From the NCBI RefSeq assembly GCF_030657435.1, contig NZ_JAUTWS010000029.1, forward strand, positions 1 through 64,000: a stretch of DNA of 64,000 nt. Direction: 5' to 3'. The stretch is from Paracraurococcus lichenis (lineage in GTDB: Bacteria; Pseudomonadota; Alphaproteobacteria; Acetobacterales; Acetobacteraceae). The notes beneath the pieces are model-generated. The model was given only the letters and a program-made list of their open reading frames with translations. It did no database searches and was not told where the DNA came from. Positions 52,999 through 61,301 of the stretch are shown here, piece by piece. Positions within the stretch are counted from its first letter, which is position 1; each line of letters opens with the position of its first letter. Position numbers and translations under genes: made by a program.

Positions 52999-53970
52999 AT
53001 GATGCACCGTCGCGGTCTGCTGGCCGCCGCCGCCACCGCCCTGGCCACGCCGGCCCTGGCCGATTGGGCAGCGCAGCGGCCCATCACTTTCGTCGTGGCC
53101 TATGGTCCCGGCTCGGCGAACGACATCGTCGTGCGCCTCGTCCAACCCGGGTTGTCCGCCCGGCTCGGCCAGCCCGTCGTGATCGAGAACCGCGCCGGCG
53201 GCGGCGGCACGGTGGGCACCGCCGCCGTGGCGCGGGCGCGGCCCGACGGCCACACGCTCGGCCTCGCCTCCACCGCGACCACCGCGATCAACCCCGCGCT
53301 GTTCCGCGACCTGCCCTATGACCCGGGCCGTGACTTCGCCTTGGCCGGCCTGCTGGCGGAAACGCCCAACCTGCTGATCGTGCCGCCCACATCGCCTCAT
53401 GCCAGCGTCCAGGCCCTGGCGGAGGGTATCCTCGCCGCCCGCGCCCCGCTGCGCCATTCCTCGCCCGGCAACGGCACGACGCAGCACCTGAATGCCGTGC
53501 AATTCTCCCGTCTCGTGCGCGGCGAGACGGAGCACGTGCCCTATCGCGGCCCGGCCGAGGGCGTGCAGGGTGTCGCCGCCGGCGAGGTGGAGTTCGGCTT
53601 CGCCTCGCTGCCCTCCGCCCTGCCCCAGCTTCGTGCCGGCCGGGTGCGGGCGCTCGGCATCACCGGGGCCGCCCCCTTTCCGACCGCAGCGGAGGTCCCG
53701 CTGCTGGCCGAGCTCGGCTATCCGCCACTGCGCGACGGTGGCGTCTGGTTCGGCATCGTCGTGCCACGCGGCACGCCAGCTCCGGTGCTCGACGGCTTGC
53801 GCAACGCCGTGGCCGCGGTGCGCGCCGATCCTGCGCTGGCGCCCCTGCTGATTGCGGCAGGCTATGCGCCGCTGCCGCCGCGGTCCCTGACGGAGGAAGA
53901 GGCCTTCGTCGCGCGCCAGATCGCCAGCTGGGGTGATCTGGTGGTCCGCTCGGGCGCCCGCATCAACTGA
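52999..53970 (+). CDS. Bug-family substrate-binding protein
   Basis: A 323-residue TctC-like protein with signal RRGLLAAAATALATPALAD. Family marks are ITFVVAYGPGSANDIVVRLV and LGQPVVIENRAGGGGTVGTA. AGGAGG just upstream supports the ATG at 52999 (a second ATG follows immediately). It lies 26 bases after the first tandem Bug gene. Sequence divergence among the three copies suggests different ligands rather than recent duplication. Confidence 0.88.
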   Translation: MMHRRGLLAAAATALATPALADWAAQRPITFVVAYGPGSANDIVVRLVQPGLSARLGQPVVIENRAGGGGTVGTAAVARARPDGHTLGLASTATTAINPALFRDLPYDPGRDFALAGLLAETPNLLIVPPTSPHASVQALAEGILAARAPLRHSSPGNGTTQHLNAVQFSRLVRGETEHVPYRGPAEGVQGVAAGEVEFGFASLPSALPQLRAGRVRALGITGAAPFPTAAEVPLLAELGYPPLRDGGVWFGIVVPRGTPAPVLDGLRNAVAAVRADPALAPLLIAAGYAPLPPRSLTEEEAFVARQIASWGDLVVRSGARIN

Positions 53971-54169
53971 CGCCACCTGGCAAAGCACCTGGCCGCGCCA
54001 GCACCGGGAGCGCAGCGCGCGCATTCGGCTGATCGCGGCATGAACGGAGATCGCGGCATGCATGGCCCGCATCAACTGGATCGGTCGCCCCTTGATATCC
54101 AGCAGGATGAAGGTCGGTCGGATAGCGGCGACGCCCGTTCGCGCATTGCCGGCGCCAGGGAGACGTCGC

Positions 54170-55168
54170 ATGTCTGACCCCTTGCCGCCGCGCCGGTTCG
54201 GCCGGCGCGCGGCGCTGGCAGCCGCCTTGGCCGCGCCGGTCATGGCACCGGCGAGGGCGGATCAGTTTCCGAGCCGCGCCTTCCGCCTCATTGTCGGCGT
54301 CGCCGCCGGCGCCAGCCTCGATACCTTGGCACGGGGACTGGCGCGGGGGCTGAATGAACAGTTCGGCGTCGGCGCCGTGGTGGAGAACCAGGCGAGCGGC
54401 GGCGGCCTCACGGCGACCCTGCAGGTCGCCCGCGCGCCGGCGGATGGGCATACGCTGCTGATCGCCAGCGACAGCCTGATCCTGTCCGAGGCGCTGCTGC
54501 CCGAGCCCGGCTATTCCAGCGACCGCTCCTTCGCCCCCGTCACCCAGGCGATCCGCGCCGCGCAGATCCTGGTGACGCATCCGCGCAGCGGTATCCGCAG
54601 CGTCCAGGACTATGTCGACCGGGTACGCGCGGCGCCCGGCACGCTGAATCTCGGCCTGCCGGTCTGGGGCGGAATCGCCCATGTCGGCAGCGAGATCCTG
54701 AACCGCCAGCTTGGCGGGTTGCAGGTCGAGTACGTTCCCTATCGTGGCGGCGCGCTGACGACGATCGACCTGCTCGCCGGGCAGCTCGACGCCATGATCA
54801 TCATCCTGCCGGCCATCACCGAGCATGTTCGCCAGGGCCGTATCGTCCCGCTCGCCGTCACCACCGCGCAGCGCGACCCAACCATGCCGGAGGTACCGAC
54901 CCTCGCCGAGACCGTGGCCCCCGGCTACGAGCTCGACTCGTGGCAGGGCGTCCTGGCGCCCGCCGGCACGCCGCCCACCGTCATCGCGCAATTGCATGCG
55001 GCCATCGCCGCAAGCCTCGCCGCCGGCCCGGTGCGTGACCGGCTGGTCGATCTCGGCTTCGAGATCGTCGCCGCCCTGCCCGCGGAATTCGCGCGGCGCC
55101 TGAGCGATCAGGCACGGACGCTGAACGCAGCCGTGCGCGAGGCCGGCATTCGGCCGGAGCGCAGCTGA
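54170..55168 (+). CDS. Bug-family substrate-binding protein
   Basis: A 332-residue TctC-like protein. The ATG at 54170 is preferred to earlier frame starts because GGGAG precedes it and the signal RRFGRRAALAAALAAPVMAP follows. Mature sequence begins DQFPSRAFRLIVGVAAGASL; the usual PGG is replaced by AGAS, a deviation at the ligand loop. The stop overlaps the methyltransferase ATG by one base (TGATG), so it is coupled to an enzyme gene. About 200 bases separate it from the preceding Bug gene. Confidence 0.85.
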   Translation: MSDPLPPRRFGRRAALAAALAAPVMAPARADQFPSRAFRLIVGVAAGASLDTLARGLARGLNEQFGVGAVVENQASGGGLTATLQVARAPADGHTLLIASDSLILSEALLPEPGYSSDRSFAPVTQAIRAAQILVTHPRSGIRSVQDYVDRVRAAPGTLNLGLPVWGGIAHVGSEILNRQLGGLQVEYVPYRGGALTTIDLLAGQLDAMIIILPAITEHVRQGRIVPLAVTTAQRDPTMPEVPTLAETVAPGYELDSWQGVLAPAGTPPTVIAQLHAAIAASLAAGPVRDRLVDLGFEIVAALPAEFARRLSDQARTLNAAVREAGIRPERS

Positions 55169-55965
55169 TGCCGGACAGCGTGCTCTTCCCGGGCCGGTTT
55201 CGCGACCTGGCCGATGTCTATGCCGCCGGCCGGCCGACCTATCCCCCGCTGCTGGCCCGCCGTGTCGCTACGCTGGTCGGGCTGGATGGCCGGCAGGATG
55301 TGCTCGATCTCGGCACCGGACCGGGCTTCCTCGCCCTTGATTTCCATCCCTATGCGCGGCGGGTCACCGGCATCGACCCGGAACCGGAGATGCTGCGGGT
55401 TGCCCGGGCCGCCGCCGCAGCGGCCGCGGCCCGCATCGACTTCGTCGAAGGCAGCTCGAACGACCTCGGGCGCCATCCCGGACTCTTCCGGCTGGTGACC
55501 ATCGGTCGCGCCTTCCACTGGATGGACAGGCCCCGCACGCTGGCGGCGCTGGACGACATCATCGATCCGCAGGGCGGCGTCGCGCTCTTTGTCGAACGCT
55601 ATCCCGAAGTGCCCGCCAATGCCTGGCACGTGCCCTTCCAGGCGGTGATCGAGCGCTACGCTGTCACCGATCCGGCCAGGGAGGTGCTGGCCAGCGGCAA
55701 GGACCATGAGGCGGTGCTGCTGGCCAGCGCCTTCTCCCATCTCGAGCGCATCGCCGTGCTGGAACGGCGCGCGACGCCGGTGCAGCGGCTGGTCGATCGC
55801 GCTTTGTCCTTCGCCAAGGCCTGGCAGGGTCATCCCGGCTCCCGCCGGGATGACCTGGCAGGGGAGATCCGCTCCGTCCTCCAGGGCTTCGCGGAGGACG
55901 GCATCGTCCATGAGGTGCTTGAGGGGACCGCCCTGATCGCCCGTCGGCCCGGCGCGGTGTCCTAG
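55168..55965 (+). CDS. Class I SAM-dependent methyltransferase
   Basis: A 265-residue methyltransferase of the UbiE/Methyltransf_11 kind. Motif I is VLDLGTGPG (45-53), the acidic residue of motif II is in TGIDPEPEML (D70), and a post-motif FRLVTIGRAFHWM is present. It transfers a methyl group from SAM to an unknown small acceptor; in this setting a thiol or other sulfur nucleophile is possible but not shown. No DNA- or protein-recognition domain is seen. It is coupled by one base to the Bug gene and followed 35 bases later by an FAD oxidoreductase. The gene ends with a normal TAG. Confidence 0.85.
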   Translation: MPDSVLFPGRFRDLADVYAAGRPTYPPLLARRVATLVGLDGRQDVLDLGTGPGFLALDFHPYARRVTGIDPEPEMLRVARAAAAAAAARIDFVEGSSNDLGRHPGLFRLVTIGRAFHWMDRPRTLAALDDIIDPQGGVALFVERYPEVPANAWHVPFQAVIERYAVTDPAREVLASGKDHEAVLLASAFSHLERIAVLERRATPVQRLVDRALSFAKAWQGHPGSRRDDLAGEIRSVLQGFAEDGIVHEVLEGTALIARRPGAVS

Positions 55966-56000
55966 CGGGCCTGCCCCGGATTCAACGACAGGAAGACGAC

Positions 56001-57434
56001 ATGACCGAGCACCCCTTATCCCCCGCCATCGAGGCGCTACGCCTCCTCGGCCCTTTCCCCGACAATTGGGTGCCCGAGCGGCCGGGCATCGACCATGACG
56101 TCGTCATCGTCGGCGGCGGGCATACCGGGGCGGCCTTTGCCTTCGCCCTGCAACGGGCCGGCATCCGTCGCTTCAGCATCATCGACGCGGCGCCCGACGA
56201 GGCGGGGTCCGGCATATGGCGGACGCGCGCGCGGATGACGCTTCTCAGGACGCCGAAGACCCTGGTGGGGCCCGAGCTCGGCGTGCCGGGGCTGAGCTTC
56301 CAGGCCTGGTACGAGAGCCGCCACGGCCGGCAGGCCTATGCCGATCTGCCGCGCATCCCGCGGCTCGACTGGGCGGATTACCTGTCCTCCTGGTTCCGCG
56401 CGGCCCTCGGCCTGACGATCCGCTACGGCACGCGGCTCCTGCGCATCGAGCCGGCGGACGATCACCTGCGCCTCCATCTGGACGACCATGGCCGGCAGCG
56501 CATCGAGACCGCGCGGAAGGTCATTCTCGGCAATGGCGTCGACGGCAGCGGCTATGCCTATCTCCCCGCGGTGCTTGCCAGGCTGCCGGACGCGCTGCGT
56601 GCCCATACTGCCGATGCCATCGACCTCTCGGCGCTTCGCGGCAAGTCCGTTGCCATCCTCGGTGGCGCGGCCTCCGCCTTCGATGCCGCCGGCGCCGTGC
56701 TCGAGGCCGGCGCGCGCGAGGTCCATCTCTTCGCACGCCGGGACCATATCGCCGCCACGCCCGTCATCCGCGCCCGTGGCTATCCGGGGGCCTATGACAA
56801 CTACCCGCATTTGCCCGACGCGATCCGCTGGCAGCAGGCCTTCCGCTACCGCCGGTCCGGCTCGACGCCGCCGCCGGACTCCGTGGAGCGCACGGTACGC
56901 TTTCCCAATTTCCACCTCCATCTGGCCACGGAATGGCTGGATGCGCAGGTCGAGGCCGGGCGGATCGTCGCGCGGCTGCCCGGAGGCAGCATACCGTTCG
57001 ACTTCGCCATCGCCGGCACCGGTTTCCGCGTCGATCTTACTCGCCGCCCGGAGCTTGCCGATCTCACCGGCGACATTCTGCTCTGGCGCGACCGGTACAC
57101 GCCGCCCGCCGACGAGGCGGACGAGGATCTCGGCGCCCACCCCTATCTCGATATCGGCCATGCGCTGCTGGAAAGGCGCACAGGCACCGCACCACAGCTT
57201 GGTAACATCCATCTCTATAATCCGGGCGACTTCGTCAGCCTCGGCCTGCCGATCGGCGACGTGCCCTCGCTGCGCCGGGGCGTGCCGGCGGTGACCGCCG
57301 CGATCAGCCGCGACCTGTTCTTCGCCGATCTCGACCACCATGCGGCACGCTTTGCTGCCACCCCACCGCCCGAATTCGACCCGGCAGCCTATCGCGCCGC
57401 GCTCCGGCTCGATGATCGCAGGGCTGCCGAATGA
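56001..57434 (+). CDS. FAD/NAD(P)-binding flavoprotein monooxygenase-like
   Basis: A 477-residue flavoprotein with two Rossmann motifs: VVIVGGGHTG (about 34-43) for FAD and VAILGGAASAFDAAG (about 217-231) for NAD(P). The arrangement is that of FMO/ornithine-hydroxylase-like class B monooxygenases. The segment SGIWRTRARMTLLRTPK after the first motif is consistent with the group, although the full FMO fingerprint is not evident. It could oxygenate a sulfur atom or supply reduced equivalents; the substrate is unknown. It overlaps the following LLM gene by 4 bases, so both probably act on the same compound. No signal peptide. Confidence 0.8.
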   Translation: MTEHPLSPAIEALRLLGPFPDNWVPERPGIDHDVVIVGGGHTGAAFAFALQRAGIRRFSIIDAAPDEAGSGIWRTRARMTLLRTPKTLVGPELGVPGLSFQAWYESRHGRQAYADLPRIPRLDWADYLSSWFRAALGLTIRYGTRLLRIEPADDHLRLHLDDHGRQRIETARKVILGNGVDGSGYAYLPAVLARLPDALRAHTADAIDLSALRGKSVAILGGAASAFDAAGAVLEAGAREVHLFARRDHIAATPVIRARGYPGAYDNYPHLPDAIRWQQAFRYRRSGSTPPPDSVERTVRFPNFHLHLATEWLDAQVEAGRIVARLPGGSIPFDFAIAGTGFRVDLTRRPELADLTGDILLWRDRYTPPADEADEDLGAHPYLDIGHALLERRTGTAPQLGNIHLYNPGDFVSLGLPIGDVPSLRRGVPAVTAAISRDLFFADLDHHAARFAATPPPEFDPAAYRAALRLDDRRAAE

Positions 57435-58798
57435 CAGGCCCGTCCTTCGGCGCGCGGCGGCTCAAGCTAGGCCTGTTCGTCCAGGAGACCGGCCATCACC
57501 TGGCCGCCTGGCGCCATCCCGCGGCCACGGTCGATGACGGCGTGAGCTTCGCGCGTTTCCACCGGCTCGCCCGCCTGGCCGAGGAGGCCAGCCTGCACTT
57601 CATCTTCCTGGCCGACACGGTGGCGGTGCGGGAACGGGACCCGGCCGTACTCGGCCGCACCGCACGCGCGACGGTGCTGGAGCCATTGACCCTCCTCGGC
57701 GCGCTGGCCGTCACGACGGAGCGCATCGGCCTGATCGCGACCGCATCCACCACCTATAACGAGCCCTACAACCTGGCGCGCCAATTTGCCTCGCTCGACC
57801 ATCTGAGCGGCGGCCGCGTCGGCTGGAACCTGGTCACCACGAACAGCGATTTCGAGAGCTGGAACTTCAATCGGGACGCCAATCCCCTGCATGCCGACCG
57901 CTATGCGCGGGCCAAGGAATTCGCCAAGGTCGTCCGTGGGTTGTGGGACAGCTTCGACGACGACGCGCTGCGGCGGGACAAGCCGAGCGGCATTTTCTTC
58001 CCGGCCGAGGCGATGCACACCCTGCATCACGAGGGCCCGCATTTCCGCGTCCGCGGGCCGCTGAACCTCGCCCGGCCGCCGCAGGGACATCCGGTGATCG
58101 TGCAGGCTGGCTCTTCCGATGCCGGTCGCGAACTGGCCGCGGAAACGGCGGAGGTCATCTTCACCGCCCAGCAGCGCTTCGAGGATGCCCGCGTCTTCTA
58201 CGCGGACGTCAAGCATCGCCTCGTCCGCCTTGGCCGGCGACCGGAGCATCTGTCCATCATGCCGGGCCTCATGCCGGTGATCGGCCGGAGCCGGGCGGAG
58301 GCGGAGGAGAAATTCGCCGAGCTGCAGGCGCTGATCCACCCGAGCGTCGCCCTGTCCCAGCTCGCCAATCAGCTCGGTGGCGTCGACCTCTCCCCCTATG
58401 ATCCCGACGGTCCGGTGCCGGACCTGCCCGAGACGAACGGGCCGAAGAGCCGCCAGCGCCTGCTGCTCGACCTCGCGCAGCGGGAGGGGCTGACCCTGCG
58501 GCAACTCGCGCTGCGCAATGCCGGGGCGCGTGGCCACTGGATCCTGCGCGGGACGCCGGCCGACATCGCCGACGAGATCGAGCACTGGTTCCGCGGCGAG
58601 GCGGCCGATGGCTTCAACCTGATGCCACCGGTCCTGCCGCGCGATGCCGAGGATTTCGTGCGGCTGGTGCTGCCGGAGCTGCGCCGCCGCGGCCTGTTCC
58701 GCGACGGCTTCGAGGGCCGGACGCTGCGCGAGAATCTCGGCCTGCCCCGGCCGCCCGATCGCCGTCACGCGGCCGCCCAGCCGGAAGCCCTGCCATGA
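57431..58798 (+). CDS. LLM-class flavin monooxygenase, NtaA/SnaA/DszA type
   Basis: A 455-residue luciferase-like monooxygenase. Landmarks: KLGLFVQETGHHLAAWRHP, TTYNEPYNLARQFASLDHLS, GGRVGWNLVTTNSDFESWNF, VIVQAGSSDAGRELAAETAE, and GTPADIADEIEHWFRGEAAD. It is close to the paralogues at 4088 and 30485 but belongs to a different operon. It overlaps the flavoprotein before it and the Bug gene after it by 4 bases each. Reduced flavin must come from elsewhere unless the adjacent flavoprotein acts as reductase. Confidence 0.88.
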   Translation: MTGPSFGARRLKLGLFVQETGHHLAAWRHPAATVDDGVSFARFHRLARLAEEASLHFIFLADTVAVRERDPAVLGRTARATVLEPLTLLGALAVTTERIGLIATASTTYNEPYNLARQFASLDHLSGGRVGWNLVTTNSDFESWNFNRDANPLHADRYARAKEFAKVVRGLWDSFDDDALRRDKPSGIFFPAEAMHTLHHEGPHFRVRGPLNLARPPQGHPVIVQAGSSDAGRELAAETAEVIFTAQQRFEDARVFYADVKHRLVRLGRRPEHLSIMPGLMPVIGRSRAEAEEKFAELQALIHPSVALSQLANQLGGVDLSPYDPDGPVPDLPETNGPKSRQRLLLDLAQREGLTLRQLALRNAGARGHWILRGTPADIADEIEHWFRGEAADGFNLMPPVLPRDAEDFVRLVLPELRRRGLFRDGFEGRTLRENLGLPRPPDRRHAAAQPEALP

Positions 58799-59751
58799 TC
58801 CGCCTCCTCGCCATCCTGGCCGTCCTCCTCCTCGCGTCCTGGACCGTCCGCGCGGAGGACTACCCGGCCCGTAGCCTGCGCATCATCGCGCCCTACGCGC
58901 CGGGCGGACAGACCGATATCCTCGCCCGCCTGATCGCCCAGCCCCTCGCCGAGGCGCTCGGCCGGCCGGTGGTGGTGGAGAACCGGCCCGGCGCGAACGG
59001 CGTCCTGGGCCATGACCTCGGCGCCAAGGCGCCGCCGGACGGCGCCACGCTGCTGCTCGGCAACTCGGCCATGCTATCGGTCATGCCCAACTTGGCGAAC
59101 CTGCCCTACGACCCAAAGCGGGACTTCGCCCCGGTCGTTCTGGTCGCCGGCGGGCCCCTGGTACTGGAAGTGCCGCCCGCGCTGCCGGTCGTGACGGTGC
59201 AGGACCTCATCGCCCTGTCGCGCCAGCGGCCCGGCGGCCTCAACCACGGCCTCGGCGGCTTCGGCACGATCCACCACCTGCTGGCCGAAATGCTGCGCAG
59301 CCGATACGGCGCCGTCTGGGCCAATGTCCCCTATCGCGGTTCCGGGCCGATGCTGGTCGATCTGATGGCCGGCCGGCTCGACCTCGCCTTCGACAATACC
59401 TCCTCCTCCGCCGGCTATTTGCGGGAGGGACAGCTGCGGGCCATTGCGGTCACGCGCCGCACGCCACTGCTGCCAGGCGTCCCGACGCTCGAGGAGCAGG
59501 GTTTCCCGGACACCGACGCGGTGGCCTGGCACGGGGTGCTGGCACCCTCCGGCACGCCGGGGCCGCTGGTGGAGCAGCTCAATGCGGCGCTGGTCGCCAT
59601 CATCCGTCACCCGGCGACCAGGGCGAAGCTCGCCGATCTCGGGCTCGACCCGATCGCCTCGTCCGCCGCGGAATTCCAGGCCTTCATCCTGGCCGAAAAC
59701 GAACGCTGGGGCGGCGTGATCCGGGCCTCCGGCACCCGGCTGGAGGATTAG
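58795..59751 (+). CDS. Bug-family substrate-binding protein
   Basis: A 318-residue TctC-like protein with the signal MIRLLAILAVLLLASWTVRA. Then follow YPARSLRIIAPYAPGGQTDI and LGRPVVVENRPGANGVLGHD. It overlaps the LLM stop by 4 bases and ends with TAG. It is the fifth Bug protein of the window and may deliver substrate for the LLM/flavoprotein pair. Confidence 0.88.
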   Translation: MIRLLAILAVLLLASWTVRAEDYPARSLRIIAPYAPGGQTDILARLIAQPLAEALGRPVVVENRPGANGVLGHDLGAKAPPDGATLLLGNSAMLSVMPNLANLPYDPKRDFAPVVLVAGGPLVLEVPPALPVVTVQDLIALSRQRPGGLNHGLGGFGTIHHLLAEMLRSRYGAVWANVPYRGSGPMLVDLMAGRLDLAFDNTSSSAGYLREGQLRAIAVTRRTPLLPGVPTLEEQGFPDTDAVAWHGVLAPSGTPGPLVEQLNAALVAIIRHPATRAKLADLGLDPIASSAAEFQAFILAENERWGGVIRASGTRLED

Positions 59752-59846
59752 GCCGGAGGACCTCGCCGATCCGCGTCGAAGCCCTTGCGGCGCGGAATCG
59801 GCGTCACATCCCACTGCCCGTCACAGCGCCCAAGGAAGACCATGCC

Positions 59847-61010
59847 ATGCCCGACATCCATCCTCATCCCCAGGCTGACCCGCTCGCGAGGCTGCACGCA
59901 CTGGCGGTGACGGAGTTCCGCGCCCGGGCCGCGGCACATGAGCAGGACGGCACGCTACCGGTCGAGAACCTGCAGGCGGTACACCGGCTCGGCCTGCTGC
60001 ATGGTACGGTCAGCCGCGCGAACGGCGGGCTGGACGGCAGCCTGGCGGGCCGCGATCCGGGCCTCTACCTTCAGGTGTTGCGCACCATCTGCCATGGCGA
60101 CGCCTCCACGGGGCATTGCTACCAGGTGCACAACCACGCACTCTGGATCCTGGAGGCCCTGGCGACCCCGGCGCAGGTGGAGCGTTTCCTCCACCCGCTG
60201 GTGCGGCGCTTCAGCCTGGCGGCGACCGTCGGCAGCGAACCTGGCCGCACCAACATCTACGAGTTCAAGACCAAGGCACGGCGGGTCGAGGGTGGCTGGC
60301 GCGTCGGCGGGGTGAAGAACTTTGCCACCAACGGGCCGGCGGCCGACCTCATCATCACCTTCGTGGCGATCGATGGCATCGACGACTATTTCGACAATCA
60401 CCTGATGCTGCTGCTCGAACCCTCGATGCCGGGCGTCACCGTCACCGACGACTGGTACCGGCCACATGGCATGCGCGCCGCCCGCAGCTCGGTCATCCAG
60501 CTCGATGATGTCTTTGTCCCCGACCTGCATGTCCTCGGCGAGCCGGGCGCCTATCCGCGCGGGCGCTGGCAGGGCCGCTTCCACCTGGGCTTCGCCGCCA
60601 ACTACCTGGGAACGACCGAGGGGCTCTACGACTGGTTCCTGGAGCATGCCCGCAGCCGCGGCCGCGCGGCGAACCCGCTGATCCAGCTCAGGACAGGGGA
60701 GATGCGCATCGCCCTGGACTCGGCGCGCGCGCTGTTCGGCCAGGCCATCGCCGCCTGGCGCACGGAGGAGGTGGTGGAGGCGGAGCTGCAATCCATGAGC
60801 GCGAAATATGCTGCCGCCCGCGCCGCCTTCGAGCTGGCGCAGACGGTGCTGCGCAATGCCGGTGCCACGGCGCAGTTCGACGAGCATCCGCTCGGCCGTC
60901 TGGTGCGGGACCTAGAGACGCATGTGGTCCATTCCGGGCATGACCGCACCGCGCAGATCATCGGCCAGGCAGCGCTGGGGCAGCAATTCGACTCCACTCA
61001 GCAACGCTGA
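59847..61010 (+). CDS. Acyl-CoA-dehydrogenase-fold oxidoreductase (DszC/SfnB-like)
   Basis: A 387-residue acyl-CoA dehydrogenase superfamily protein. Visible blocks are DASTGHCYQVHNHALWIL (His-rich, in the position of the NHF segment of the paralogues), SLAATVGSEPGRTNIYEF, GGVKNFATNGPAADLIITFV and DDWYRPHGMRAARSSVIQLD. The C-terminal catalytic base Glu of true dehydrogenases is not evident; the end HVVHSGHDRTAQIIGQA follows the monooxygenase-like branch. It is probably an FMNH2-dependent oxygenase for the operon's sulfur compound. It lies 95 bases after the Bug gene. It is only distantly related to the proteins encoded at 1589 and 2865. Confidence 0.8.
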   Translation: MPDIHPHPQADPLARLHALAVTEFRARAAAHEQDGTLPVENLQAVHRLGLLHGTVSRANGGLDGSLAGRDPGLYLQVLRTICHGDASTGHCYQVHNHALWILEALATPAQVERFLHPLVRRFSLAATVGSEPGRTNIYEFKTKARRVEGGWRVGGVKNFATNGPAADLIITFVAIDGIDDYFDNHLMLLLEPSMPGVTVTDDWYRPHGMRAARSSVIQLDDVFVPDLHVLGEPGAYPRGRWQGRFHLGFAANYLGTTEGLYDWFLEHARSRGRAANPLIQLRTGEMRIALDSARALFGQAIAAWRTEEVVEAELQSMSAKYAAARAAFELAQTVLRNAGATAQFDEHPLGRLVRDLETHVVHSGHDRTAQIIGQAALGQQFDSTQQR

Positions 61011-61301
61011 GGCGAAGCCGCGCCGCGTGGCATGCGTCCGACCGATTCCGATGCGTCGACACGATAGGTCCATGGGTTGGTCGACACGTGCTTACGCCAT
61101 CCTACGCATAATGCTCCAGGGCGACAGCGTCAGCTCGGATGCGAGGCATGCGGCGGTCGAGCGCGTCCGCCTGTCTTGCTTTGGCTGCGCCACCCGCAAT
61201 CCATCGACGGTGAGGTCAGGATTGCCGTCGGCCGGGCCACCGGCCCTGCCCGAGTGCGGCGTCCGCCTTTCCGCCTATCCTGAACGACAAGGTCACAAAC
61301 C
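61011..61301. other. Spacer within rhodanese operon, no gene seen
   Basis: 291 bases between the acyl-CoA-dehydrogenase-like gene and the binding-protein gene. It contains two copies of GTCGACACG (at about 61036 and 61079). No convincing gene or terminator was found. It may carry a secondary promoter, since spacing elsewhere in the operon is much tighter. Confidence 0.4.
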
